The notes under the pieces were generated by a model that did no database searches, was not told the DNA's origin, and saw only the letters and a program-made list of their open reading frames with translations. The translations under genes were made by a program, and so were the position numbers. DNA of 64,000 bases from Moorena producens 3L (GTDB lineage: Bacteria > Cyanobacteriota > Cyanobacteriia > Cyanobacteriales > Coleofasciculaceae): positions 29,720 through 93,719 of the forward strand of contig NZ_GL890825.1 of NCBI RefSeq assembly GCF_000211815.1, read 5' to 3'. This document shows positions 56,173 to 64,000 of the stretch, piece after piece (the stretch's first letter is position 1; each line of letters begins with the position of its first letter).

Positions 56173-57546
56173 TGTTGTGGTCGGTAGATGTGCGGGTAAT
56201 TTTCTGGTAGGTTAAGTAGTGTGCCTAGTTTAGCTCAGCATCTAACCTTACAAATAACGATAGTCGGCTTCACACAGATGAAGGTTGAAGGATCGATGAA
56301 TCTTAGAGTAGGCTTTTATAAAGTTTCTGTAAAGACTACTGCTATCGATCACACTATGTAGTCTCATTCTATAAGTAGCAAAGATTTGAGGCATTTGTTA
56401 GCTCGACTAGTTCTCCGACTCGACTGGTGAGCTACTCCCTGGTAAAAAATCTTCTTAAAATAAGGCATAGACCTGATCAATACTACCTGATCAAAACAAC
56501 GACTCGTGATCTGGAAAAATTACCCTTGTTAGCTCATTTATGTAGAGTCGATGAAGAATATTTAAAGATTTTATTAAGTTCAGAGAAAATACTAGGCTGG
56601 ACTCGCCCATAGGCTATGATATTAATGGTATAATTAACCATTAACTAACCATCAATGAACCATAACGGAGGACTGGTGCAACCATAAAAACCAGTAATTT
56701 TAATTAAAGTAAATCCCTAATACATAACAAATAAATAAAGCCTAAATAAAGCCTAAATAAAGCTATTCTTCCTAAGTATTATAGAGAGGAATTGACTTGA
56801 GGTTTTTAAGCTATAAGCATCTAAGCAGATTGGGAGTTACTAGGAGGAGGGAAAACTTAATTCATTCCCAGACAGCATGATTGATTCAATCAGAGTTGAC
56901 TCTAATCTATAACGTTATGATTAGTAACCAATTCTCCCCTCGATACGTTCTAGTTCACGCTGTGACAATGAGATTGAATATTTCGTGAATTACCTAACAC
57001 TGTCCTGAGGGATAATTCATCGCTTCTTAACACAGTGAACTAGAGTTTAATGCTAATACCAAAATAGATTTATGTCAAATTACTGAGATCATTGTTATCA
57101 AACCCTGGTGTAATCTACCTCAAGGGATTACTGTTGTTTAATTAGGGAATATTTATAGGTTCAGCTATCTAGAAAACAGGTGGGACCCGAACGCGCCCCG
57201 CGTCGGCTTTGCCGAAAGGTGCGACCCTAGGGCGATTTACTCGCCCTAGGAGGCGCGCACCTTGAGCGAATTTAATTACGGGTCAAGGGCACCTAAGGGT
57301 ATTTACCAATAATTTTTCAGAGCTACTATAGTCAAATTACTAAAACTGTGATAATGTAATTTTATTCTTTTCCAAATAAAATCTTCTTGCTCGAAACAGT
57401 ATCAAGCTAACTTGGGTAGCCGATCGGGAAATGGCAAATTGACTGAGTTCGGCTCCAAGTCTGAAGATTGTTGGGAAAAGCTTGGCGGCTGTTTTTAGTG
57501 CTTATTCCTTAGGTAGGAGAGACATCGTAAAGTAAAAAGGTTAAAC
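56173..57546. other. Long divergent intergenic region upstream of the polysaccharide locus
   Basis: It is AT-rich, with no convincing gene in 1.37 kb. It holds AAATAAAGCCT repeats (about 56725-56765) and a GC-rich palindrome cluster at about 57180-57300, listed separately. It probably carries the promoters of both the minus-strand cluster and the wecG-like gene. Confidence 0.5.
57187..57300. repeat. GC-rich palindromic repeat cluster
   Basis: AAGGTGCGACCCTAGGGCGA (57216-57235) folds against TCGCCCTAGG...CGCGCACCTT (57241-57263). It is followed by GAGCGAATTTAATTACGGGT and CAAGGGCACCT, which recur inverted in the hairpin at 28697-28743. CGTCGGCTTTGCCGAA (about 57200) resembles the CGGCGAAGCCGACG string in tnpB copy 2. 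It is a dispersed repeat family. Confidence 0.6.
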
Positions 57547-58314
57547 ATGAGAGAAATAGTGAAAATACTAAACTTAGAGATTGATAATATATCCAAGTCA
57601 GAGCTGTTAAAGCGGCTCGATACCGGGGTGATTTTCACTCCCAATGTCGATCACTTAGTCAAGCTACAAAAAGACCCTGAATTCATGAAGGCATATCGAA
57701 TTGCCGATTATAGATTATGTGATAGTAAAGTTGTGTATTATGCGTCGAGGTTCTTGGGGTCACCCATACAGGAGAAAATTTCTGGATCTGACCTTTTTCC
57801 AGCTTTTTATGATTATCACAGAAACAATAAGACTATTAAAATATTTCTCTTAGGTGGACGAGAAGGAGTCGCTAAACAAGCTCAAGAAAATGTCAATGCT
57901 AGAGTTGGCAGAGAAATTGTTATCGCTGCGCACTCCCCATCATTCGGATTTGAGAAGAATGATGCTGAATGCCGAGAAATCATCGAAATGGTTAAGAACT
58001 CTGGAGCTACAGTACTAGCTGTGGGAGTTGGTGCACCTAAACAAGAAAAGTGGATACATAAGTACAAAGATCAATTACCAAACATCAAAATATTCATGGC
58101 AGTAGGTGCCACCCTTGATTTTGAAGCAGGCACTAAACCAAGGTCGCCTGAATGGATGAGTGATGTAGGATTGGAATGGTTACACAGGCTATTATCTGAA
58201 CCGCGACGATTGTGGCGGCGATACCTGTTTGATGCTCCGGTCTTCCTTTGGTTAGTGTTGAAACAAAAACTCAAGAGTTCTATGTTGCCACCAGCTAGGG
58301 TCAATCTGAATTGA
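57547..58314 (+). CDS. WecG/TagA/CpsF family glycosyltransferase
   Basis: The 255-residue protein has the family motifs TPNVDHLVKLQKD, KISGSDLFPAFYD, IFLLGGREGVAKQAQ, VGVGAPKQEKWIHKY, AVGATLDFEAGTKPRSPEWM and GLEWLHRLLSEPRRLWRRYL. Members transfer ManNAc-type or related sugars to lipid-linked acceptors at an early step. Divergent from, but next to, the polysaccharide cluster, so it probably serves it. It is full length. ATG 57547; a weak AAAGG precedes it. Confidence 0.92.
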   Translation: MREIVKILNLEIDNISKSELLKRLDTGVIFTPNVDHLVKLQKDPEFMKAYRIADYRLCDSKVVYYASRFLGSPIQEKISGSDLFPAFYDYHRNNKTIKIFLLGGREGVAKQAQENVNARVGREIVIAAHSPSFGFEKNDAECREIIEMVKNSGATVLAVGVGAPKQEKWIHKYKDQLPNIKIFMAVGATLDFEAGTKPRSPEWMSDVGLEWLHRLLSEPRRLWRRYLFDAPVFLWLVLKQKLKSSMLPPARVNLN

Positions 58315-58481
58315 TCCCAAGTGATATCGTTTCGGTTTATATGGGAATTGTTTGGAGGAAAACCGCGAAGATCCAAAGGACAGGAAGGGAGGAAGGCACA
58401 AAATTGATCATTGAGCCATTCTCGTCAGGTCACTGACCAAGCTAACTGGATCCTCAAGATTACCGATTACGTTTGTACCAA

Positions 58482-58901
58482 TTACTTTTGGTGTCGCACT
58501 TCTACAACGGTGTGAACATTACCCCGTGGGTTAAAATCCCCCTTGATGGTGACTTCTTCGGGGTTACAGGCGGCTACGAAGTCATCTAAAATTTGGTTGA
58601 TACTCTCTTCGTGGGAGATGTAGCGATCGCGGTAGGTATTGATATACAACTTAAGGGCCTTTAGTTCTACCACCAGTTCATTGGGAACGTAGGTAATGTA
58701 AATCGTGGCAAAGTCCGGATAACCTGAAAAGGGGCATTTACAAGTAAACTCCGGTAAGGTGATGTTAATGTGATAGGGACGACCGATACGGGGATTGGGA
58801 AAAGTAATAAGTTTTGCTTGGGCAATCTCCTGTTCACCGTATTTAATCTCGGGTGTGTCTACTTCTGGTGATGCTTGTTCCTGGGTAAAGGAATTACTCA
58901 T
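58482..58901 (-). CDS. queF: NADPH-dependent 7-cyano-7-deazaguanine reductase QueF
   Basis: The 139-residue enzyme reduces preQ0 to preQ1 in queuosine synthesis. The catalytic Cys56 is in CPFSGYPDFA with Asp63, and the NADPH-binding E(S/L)KALKLY-type motif appears as VELKALKLYINTYRD. HEESINQILDDFV and FNPRGNVHTVVEV are also typical of the short (type I) form. Length is normal. It is 14 bases downstream of the next gene on the same strand, so probably in one transcript with it. Confidence 0.95.
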   Translation of the reverse strand: MSNSFTQEQASPEVDTPEIKYGEQEIAQAKLITFPNPRIGRPYHINITLPEFTCKCPFSGYPDFATIYITYVPNELVVELKALKLYINTYRDRYISHEESINQILDDFVAACNPEEVTIKGDFNPRGNVHTVVEVRHQK

Positions 58902-58915
58902 TGGTTTTGCTAGGA

Positions 58916-59326
58916 TTAGAAACGATTTGAGGAATTTCTAGGATGGGATTCCCAGTCAGGACAATCTTCTGTGTCCCAACCATAGGGATGCATAGCACAG
59001 ACTAATAAATTTCCACCGTAGGCTTGACCGTGATAATGACGGCAACCTATGCAAGCGGGATGTTTCTGTGAGGATGGTGTCACGGAATCAGGAAAATCCT
59101 CGTCTGTTTCACTGACCATAACCTCAAAGTCAAAATAAATCTCAACAAACGGTTCAACAATCTCTTGCAAACACTGGTCAATTTCCGCACCAAGGGCATT
59201 GTCTATCTCATTGGCAAACTCCTCAACCACCTCACTGACACCCTCGAAGAACTCATCGACCATATTAGCCACTGATTCGAGGGTTTCAAAAATACTTTTA
59301 GACCAATCATCTTCCATGGTAAACAT
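58916..59326 (-). CDS. Conserved cyanobacterial protein with Cys-rich C-terminus
   Basis: The 136-residue protein has an acidic helical N-terminal half (VANMVDEFFEGVSEVVEEFA) and a C-terminal block CIGCRHYHGQAYGGNLLVCA, MHPYGW and CPDWES that resembles conserved hypothetical cyanobacterial proteins. Four Cys and two His could bind a metal. Function unknown. ATG 59326, with a second ATG at 59317. It is directly upstream of queF. Confidence 0.7.
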   Translation of the reverse strand: MFTMEDDWSKSIFETLESVANMVDEFFEGVSEVVEEFANEIDNALGAEIDQCLQEIVEPFVEIYFDFEVMVSETDEDFPDSVTPSSQKHPACIGCRHYHGQAYGGNLLVCAMHPYGWDTEDCPDWESHPRNSSNRF

Positions 59327-59403
59327 TCACTCAAAAACCATCATGTGCTCAACCCCTGTTGTTGTCCACAAATTAATTATAAGTGCTAGATAAGTGCTAT
59401 AAG

Positions 59404-59772
59404 TTAGCGCTTTAGCCGACGCAATTCTTCTTGCATAGCTTGCACCTGCTGGCGTAGTTTGTCAACATCCTGCTCTTCGGGTGGTGCTGATTCTTCTTCC
59501 TCATCAGTAATAATCTCAATCCGGCGCGGCTCAGGTTTAGGATCATTAGGGTTAGCTTGAGAGGATTGCTGTTGCCCCTGTTGCACTAAATCTTCAACCA
59601 GTTTACGGGCTTCCTCGGTAGTCATCTCCCCTTTTTCTACCAGTTCATCTACCAGTTTCTGAGCTTGACCTCGCACTTCTGACAAGGTTCCCCCAGCTCT
59701 CTCCCCTGCAGCAGCAGCTATACCGACGCCTAGATAAAACGCTTTTTGAACCAAATTTCCAAAACCAGCCAT
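59404..59772 (-). CDS. Phasin-like/helical protein
   Basis: The 122-residue protein begins AGFGNLVQKAFYLGVGIAAA, an amphipathic helix, then has LVDELVEKGEMTTEEARKLV as seen in phasin-superfamily proteins and a charged C-terminal coiled coil (VDKLRQQVQAMQEELRRLKR). It may coat polyhydroxyalkanoate granules or act as a scaffold; this is by analogy only. ATG 59772 is preferred to a GTG two codons earlier. Confidence 0.65.
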   Translation of the reverse strand: MAGFGNLVQKAFYLGVGIAAAAGERAGGTLSEVRGQAQKLVDELVEKGEMTTEEARKLVEDLVQQGQQQSSQANPNDPKPEPRRIEIITDEEEESAPPEEQDVDKLRQQVQAMQEELRRLKR

Positions 59773-59854
59773 GAACACTGATACTCCCAGAGTTATCGTA
59801 ATACTCTATGATTCCAGGATAGGAGTGAAATCCCACTTTGCCCACCAAAAAATA

Positions 59855-59910
59855 GCGGTAAGGGGGCGGACGACTATACCGGTTAGGGTTAGCGTCCGGG
59901 GAATTACCGC
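59855..59910 (-). mobile_element. Right-end hairpin of the IscB element
   Basis: GCGGTAA...CGGACG (59855-59872) pairs with CGTCCG...TTACCGC (59893-59910). It lies about 35 bases beyond the iscB stop, where an IS605-type right end is expected. The full element probably covers about 59855-61525. Confidence 0.45.
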
Positions 59911-59944
59911 CAACAAATTTTTCGAGCGGTAGCGAGTCGATTGT

Positions 59945-61279
59945 TTAAAATCTGTATTCATAGCCGTCCGCTCGCTGAATGGTTTTTAGGTATTTCGGAT
60001 GCACGTCAAAGCTCTTCTTGATGCAGTCGCGAGTGGGGGAAACCTCCTTTGGCCGACTGCATCGCTTTTCTAATGTGCTCAACTTAAAGCTCGGCCTAAA
60101 ACGAATTGCGATTCGCCCCGTATGCTGTCCCGCGTACTTTCCTTTAGGAATGTCGGCTTTGACCAAGTCCCCCGTTTGAAATCCCATAAAGAACTTCTGT
60201 GAGGGAGCGTGCCCTAATGGAAAGCCATAGCGATCGGTTCGACAGCGCTGCCGCCTTCCGTGACCTTTGGCTTTGGCGATCAGAGGTTTGACCCCTTTCA
60301 GGAATAGTCTTTCGGGAGTAGAAGCCCCAACGCAAGCCGCATCCGCCCAGTGGGTTTTGGCAATACCCCGGAGTTTACGGTTGAATTTAGTCTGACCGCC
60401 AGAGCCCATTTCTACTGGCAATCCGATTGCTTTGAGTCTCCTAAACAATTCCCATCGGCTCGTATTAACCGCTGCTGCATCTTTCAACGGGACTAATGCT
60501 TTCGCTAACACCCGCTTTAATACCATGGGTTTCTTTTTGAGGAACACCTCGACAGGCTTGTTGCCCTTGGCTTGATTGCAAGAGCGGCAAGCTAGGGTTA
60601 GGTTGCTCACTCGGTTCGACCCCCCCTTGCTTAAGGCTCGGATATGTTCGATTTCGAGCGGGGTTCCCTCAGTGCCGCAATAAGCGCATTTTCTGCCCCA
60701 TTTTTGAAGTAAATATTCCTTCACTTCAAAACCGAACAGTTCTCCTCGCTGGTACTCAATGCCGCTAATTTCGAGGTTCTGCATCTTCTGCATGTCGAAT
60801 CTCACTAACTCTTGAGAAAGTGCAGTGATAGGACATACCTTTAGAATCCGACTAACCCAGGTTTCGACGTTCGCGATCCGACTTTCAAGGGATGGTGGGA
60901 GCCAGCCTTCTGAGCGAGTCCGGTTAAGAAACCTTCGCTTGCGATACCGGAGTTTTCGACTGCGTCGCCCCCGTCTTAACTGTCTACGAGAGTCAAGAGC
61001 GTTCTTAATTTGCTGTCCTCGGTGTTCTATCTCCAAAGCATTAGTCACCCGTCCGGTCTGCTCTTGAACTACAGCCATACCCGTAGTTTTGGAACCTGGA
61101 TCAATTTTGCATCGGTGGGGATGGGTCAGTGAATGTTTGACCGTCCTGTCTAGTAGGACGATCGTAAATGGGTAACGCTTGAACACCTTAGCGCGTCCCG
61201 TATTGAGTAATTTTCTTGCCCGCGCCGGATGGCAGGGGTCTAGGGGTTTGAGGTTTTTATCTAGAACAAAAGTGTACAT
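59945..61279 (-). CDS. iscB: IscB RNA-guided HNH/RuvC nuclease
   Basis: The 444-residue protein, a Cas9 relative, has a PLMP-type N-terminus (VLDKNLKPLDPCHPARARKL), RuvC-I KIDPGSKTTGMAVV (Asp60), an Arg-rich bridge helix (SRRQLRRGRRSRKLRYRKRR), RuvC-II LSQELVRFD (Glu157), an HNH domain (CAYC 199/202, IEH with His212, CRSC 231/234) and RuvC-III THWADAACVG (His310, Asp313). All catalytic residues are present. Residues about 404-422 (EKRCSRPKEVSPTRDCIKK) are encoded by the 51-nt palindromic repeat and split the usual C-terminal text FKLS-FDVHPKYLKTIQRADG. ATG 61279 is preferred to TTG 61294. Confidence 0.92.
   Translation of the reverse strand: MYTFVLDKNLKPLDPCHPARARKLLNTGRAKVFKRYPFTIVLLDRTVKHSLTHPHRCKIDPGSKTTGMAVVQEQTGRVTNALEIEHRGQQIKNALDSRRQLRRGRRSRKLRYRKRRFLNRTRSEGWLPPSLESRIANVETWVSRILKVCPITALSQELVRFDMQKMQNLEISGIEYQRGELFGFEVKEYLLQKWGRKCAYCGTEGTPLEIEHIRALSKGGSNRVSNLTLACRSCNQAKGNKPVEVFLKKKPMVLKRVLAKALVPLKDAAAVNTSRWELFRRLKAIGLPVEMGSGGQTKFNRKLRGIAKTHWADAACVGASTPERLFLKGVKPLIAKAKGHGRRQRCRTDRYGFPLGHAPSQKFFMGFQTGDLVKADIPKGKYAGQHTGRIAIRFRPSFKLSTLEKRCSRPKEVSPTRDCIKKSFDVHPKYLKTIQRADGYEYRF
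60016..60066. repeat. 51-nt palindromic repeat, copy 3 (inside iscB)
   Basis: GATGCAGTCGC...CGACTGCATCGC is the same unit as at 1920-1970 and 13510-13560, with about ten changes confined mostly to the loop. It lies in frame within iscB and encodes KRCSRPKEVSPTRDCIK. Confidence 0.8.
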
Positions 61280-61525
61280 TACTGCACGTCTCAATTTCTT
61301 GGTAAGGTTTGCCTCGACGGTGTTAGTGCTCGGTACTTTCCGAATAACACTGGCTTTCCCGTATGGCCTGTTTAATTACCCGGTTGTAGAGCTTGGAACT
61401 GGCACGCATCCCAAGGTACGAACTTTAACTCTTGGCACTAACGGCTGCTAGATTTTTCTAGCCGTCTGGTCAACAAGCTTTATTCAAGCCCACACTGTAC
61501 CCGTTAGGGTCAGTGTGCGGTAGTT
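61280..61525 (-). ncRNA. HEARO/omega RNA-like leader of iscB
   Basis: IscB guide RNAs lie directly upstream of the gene. The region holds two clear hairpins, ACGGCTGCTAGATTTTTCTA-GCCGT (61441-61465) and CACACTG...CAGTGTG (61491-61517). It ends GAGACGTGCAGTA just before ATG, similar to the end of known HEARO RNAs. The guide would be at the 5' end near 61525, next to the mnmA promoter region. Boundaries are approximate. Confidence 0.6.
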
Positions 61526-61619
61526 GACTCGACTTAAGGTAGACGGACTTAGGGGTCAGGAGGACTACAATAATACTATACAATGCAATACCTCCCTAAG
61601 GCAGAAATCTGTTGAGTTG

Positions 61620-62708
61620 ATGAATAAAGTTGTCGTTGGCTTGTCTGGCGGGGTAGACAGTTCCGTAGCTGCCGCCACCCTCTATCACAAAGGATACGAA
61701 GTTGTAGGATTGACCCTTTGGTTAATGAAAGGCAAGGGTCAATGCTGCTCTGAGGGAATGGTCGATGCAGCGTTTATCTGTGAACAATTAGGAATTCCCC
61801 ACCACATTGTGGACAGTCGCGATGTTTTTCAGGAAAACATTGTGGATTACTTAGTCTCGGGTTACCAATCTGGGATTACTCCACTCCCCTGTTCTCAGTG
61901 CAACAAAGCAGTAAAGTTTGGTCCGATGCTGAGCTATGCCCATCAGACATTGGGGATTGATAAAATAGCCACAGGTCACTATGCCCGGATTACTTATGAT
62001 GCTGAATGCGATCGCTATCAATTGCGGCGAGCAATAGACTTGACAAAAGACCAGTCATACTTCCTGTATGACTTGACTCAAGACCTGTTGGCGGCTTCCC
62101 TATTTCCTTTGGGAGAACTTAAGAAAACGGAAACGCGACGCCTGGCTGCTGAGTATAATCTCAAGACTGCTGATAAACCAGAAAGTCAGGACTTGTGTTT
62201 AATTGAATCCCACGGTTCCATGCAGAAGTTCCTGGACAAGTATATTTCCCAAACCACAGGTGACATCGTGGACTTGGATGGAAATGTGGTAGGGCAACAT
62301 CAGGGAATTCACCACTACACCATTGGACAACGGAAAGGGCTAGGTATAGCTGCTCCCAATCCCTTGTATGTGATTGCTCTGGATGCAGCCAGGAATCGGG
62401 TAATTGTAGGGGAACGCCACCAAGCTACCCAAGCTGAATGTACGGTTCATCGGGTCAATTGGGTATCGATTCAGCAACCTACTGTTCCGATTCGAGCTTC
62501 TGTGCAAGTTCGCTATCGCTCACCTGCTGTACCTGTGAATGTGATTCCTCTAGAAGGAAATCGGATCAGATTAGTGTTCTATGAAGCACAATTCAGCATC
62601 ACCCCAGGACAGGCTGCTGTTCTGTATGACGGGGAGCTGGTGCTCGGAGGTGGCATTATTGAGCAGCTACCAGAGAAAATAGCCAATGGCAAATTGCTTG
62701 AAGGTTGA
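61620..62708 (+). CDS. mnmA: tRNA-specific 2-thiouridylase MnmA
   Basis: The 362-residue enzyme adds sulfur to U34 of tRNAs for Glu, Gln and Lys. Motifs are the PP-loop VVVGLSGGVDSSVAAATL, nucleophile Cys in PLPCSQCNKAVKFG, IATGHYARI, KDQSYFLYDL, the second catalytic Cys in KPESQDLCLIE, and HYTIGQRKGLGI. ATG 61620 (MNKVVVGLSG) is the family start, although the frame is open for 96 bases upstream. Divergent from the iscB leader 95 bases away, so the insertion may have affected its promoter. Confidence 0.95.
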   Translation: MNKVVVGLSGGVDSSVAAATLYHKGYEVVGLTLWLMKGKGQCCSEGMVDAAFICEQLGIPHHIVDSRDVFQENIVDYLVSGYQSGITPLPCSQCNKAVKFGPMLSYAHQTLGIDKIATGHYARITYDAECDRYQLRRAIDLTKDQSYFLYDLTQDLLAASLFPLGELKKTETRRLAAEYNLKTADKPESQDLCLIESHGSMQKFLDKYISQTTGDIVDLDGNVVGQHQGIHHYTIGQRKGLGIAAPNPLYVIALDAARNRVIVGERHQATQAECTVHRVNWVSIQQPTVPIRASVQVRYRSPAVPVNVIPLEGNRIRLVFYEAQFSITPGQAAVLYDGELVLGGGIIEQLPEKIANGKLLEG

Positions 62709-63030
62709 AGTTTGAAGGTTGAAGGTTGAAGGTTGAAGGTTGTTCGGCCAAGGCGATTCGGTGTAGGGTAGGTTGTTCGCGTAGCGTGGCCGAAAGGCCA
62801 AGGTTAGTGGACAGTTAAATCAACTAGTGACCTTGACGAAAGCCGATTGCCATGGTAGTAATATACCTAAGCATTCAGCTATCAGCTAATGGGCTACGCG
62901 AACGCTACACCGAACAGCTTTTGAAGAAAACAGTTAAACATTCGTTTAATGTTACTAAAGCCCCAGGTTTGGAGCCTGTGTCACAAAGCTGACCGCTGAC
63001 TGCTGACCGCTGAATGCTTACAATAATAGA
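62709..63030. repeat. Gene-free stretch with short repeats
   Basis: GGTTGAA units (62702-62740), GTTCGCGTAGCGTGGCCGAA and GGCCAAGG (62773-62803), TCAGCTA units (62876-62886) and CTGACCGCTGA units (62988-63015). No gene is visible. Confidence 0.7.
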
Positions 63031-63270
63031 CTACCAATTGGTGTCAGAGTAGAGATTAATCGTCAGCTGTTCATAACCTGCAGGTACAGCAGTGATACAA
63101 GAACAAACAGTCGGTCCATTTTCTATATCTACCTCACAGGCATGACAAGAACCCATCAGGCAACCTGTGGCAATGAACACACCAGCACGTTCAGCCACTA
63201 GAAGGATAGGTTCTCCAACTTCGGCCTCAATTGTCACATCATCTGGTAGAAAGCGAACGCTTACACTCAT
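63031..63270 (-). CDS. 2Fe-2S ferredoxin-like protein
   Basis: The 79-residue protein has the plant-type ferredoxin fold: SVRFLPDDVTIEAEVGEPIL, then GCLMGSCHACEVDIENG with Cys spaced CX4-5CX2C, and a further Cys pair in TVCSCITAVPAGY. It is an electron carrier whose partner is unknown. Shorter than photosynthetic ferredoxin (about 98 residues), it fits the small ferredoxins found in cyanobacteria. ATG 63270; 63271-63427 is AT-rich and empty. Confidence 0.85.
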   Translation of the reverse strand: MSVSVRFLPDDVTIEAEVGEPILLVAERAGVFIATGCLMGSCHACEVDIENGPTVCSCITAVPAGYEQLTINLYSDTNW

Positions 63271-63427
63271 GTTTGATTAGTCATTTCATTTGTTAGTTTT
63301 TTATTGTTAATTTTAGTTAATTGTTTAATTTTTAATTTATAATTTCCCTTAACGATTTTCCAGTTTCCATTTTCAATTCTCAAGTTTACTTTTTACTTGT
63401 GAAAAAACTCATCTGATAGTTAACGGT

Positions 63428-64000
63428 CTAAGACCTTAAAATCGGGGTTAAATCAAGATGAGATTCGATAGTATCAGCCAGTGAATTCAAAAGCGCTTCT
63501 CGTTGTTCCCGATAGTTGACAACCCCAGTAGGGAGAGAAGGTAGCCCTCGTCTGGAGCGCAGTTGATTCAACCAGGCACGTCGCCAAGGACTATTGTCAA
63601 ACATTCCATGGAGATAGCTGCCCCAAATTGATTGATTCACGTCAACAATGCCCAAACCATGGTCATCGAATAAAGCTCGATAAGCAGATTTATTGTCTCC
63701 CATCTCCGCCTCAAGCAGTCGCGAACGCCCCTGATGAATTTCGTAACCGGTAATCGGTAAGCCAACTTGAGGATAATTTGATGTCACCATCCGTTGACGG
63801 GCAACTTTACCAGTGGTAATCAAGGTTTTTAAGGGCAACAAGCCTAATCCTGGATGACGTCCCTGTTTACCTTCTAAGCCATCAGGATCAACTAGGCTTT
63901 TGCCTAGCATTTGAAATCCCCCACAAATTCCCAAAATTGTCCCACCTGAGGCAGCATAGTTTTGAATTTGCTCAGCCATGCCACTTTTTTGGAGTACCAT
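63428..64000 (-). CDS. cobQ: Cobyric acid synthase, C-terminal part (partial)
   Basis: The last 190 or so residues of CobQ, the glutamine amidotransferase that amidates the corrin ring in cobalamin synthesis, are seen. The GATase domain shows the nucleophile GTILGICGGFQMLGKSL (Cys), then GLGLLPLKT, GYEIHQGRS and GSYLHGMFDN (His). The N-terminal dethiobiotin-synthetase-like domain lies past the window edge; the ATG at the edge is internal. The ending HLDLTPILRS is normal. Confidence 0.9.
   Translation of the reverse strand: MVLQKSGMAEQIQNYAASGGTILGICGGFQMLGKSLVDPDGLEGKQGRHPGLGLLPLKTLITTGKVARQRMVTSNYPQVGLPITGYEIHQGRSRLLEAEMGDNKSAYRALFDDHGLGIVDVNQSIWGSYLHGMFDNSPWRRAWLNQLRSRRGLPSLPTGVVNYREQREALLNSLADTIESHLDLTPILRS

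Noticed and set aside
56427..56612. 61-residue frame (SYSLVKNLLKIRHRPDQYY...)
   Set aside because: It has no ribosome site, no recognised family and lies in an AT-rich gap; I could not support it as a gene.

Overview
The window looks like chromosome of a large-genome filamentous marine cyanobacterium of the Moorena/Lyngbya type. This is inferred from the many GCGATCGC-type (HIP1) sites, cyanobacterial versions of pyrH-frr, acs, queF, mnmA and a Wzy-type polysaccharide locus, the heavy load of IS200/IS605-type elements, and very many short tandem or palindromic intergenic repeats. I saw no rRNA, tRNA or CRISPR array.

Layout. 1-3.7 kb is transposon-rich: a decayed tnpB element has cut an alpha/beta hydrolase gene, and two related elements of about 0.6 kb with IS605-like ends but no protein gene flank a thioredoxin-like gene. 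3.8-5.1 kb holds pyrH-frr. 6-8.3 kb is a short-chain dehydrogenase gene split by an apparently intact tnpB element; the empty site can be rebuilt in frame. acs (minus strand) and a third tnpB element follow. 12-15.7 kb has a GrpB-type gene, a small HTH gene whose start lies in a palindromic repeat, and a HEAT-like gene. 15.8-31.5 kb is bracketed by two copies of the dhaM 5' end: a deleted pseudogene copy and a full EIIA-HPr-EI dhaM. Between them lie an ECF-like sigma factor with a long C-terminal extension and three overlapping genes for a split YD-repeat (RHS/Tc-like) protein. 31.8-37.3 kb has a methyltransferase, a Lin0512-family gene, an EF-hand/arginase fusion, a frameshifted dhaK and dhaL. 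37.6-56.2 kb, all on the minus strand, is an exopolysaccharide locus: Asp-box protein, FkbM methyltransferase, a duplicated pair of GT2 genes, a flippase fused to a co-polymerase-like domain, another GT2, Wzy, PCP, Wza and an alkaline-phosphatase-superfamily protein. A WecG/TagA glycosyltransferase lies divergently at 57.5 kb. 58.5-64 kb holds queF, two small conserved genes, an IscB nuclease gene with a HEARO/omega-RNA-like leader, mnmA, a 2Fe-2S ferredoxin and the 3' part of cobQ.

How it works together. DhaK and DhaL with the fused DhaM would form a self-contained PEP-dependent dihydroxyacetone phosphorylation system, but dhaK is broken by a one-base loss in a G run. The 37-57 kb genes would assemble, flip, polymerise and export a surface polysaccharide. 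The most unusual items are the split YD-repeat operon with its sigma factor between the dhaM copies, a 51-nt palindromic element found in frame in two protein genes (one an IscB) and in a non-coding element, the protein-less IS605-like RNA elements, and the flippase-PCP fusion.
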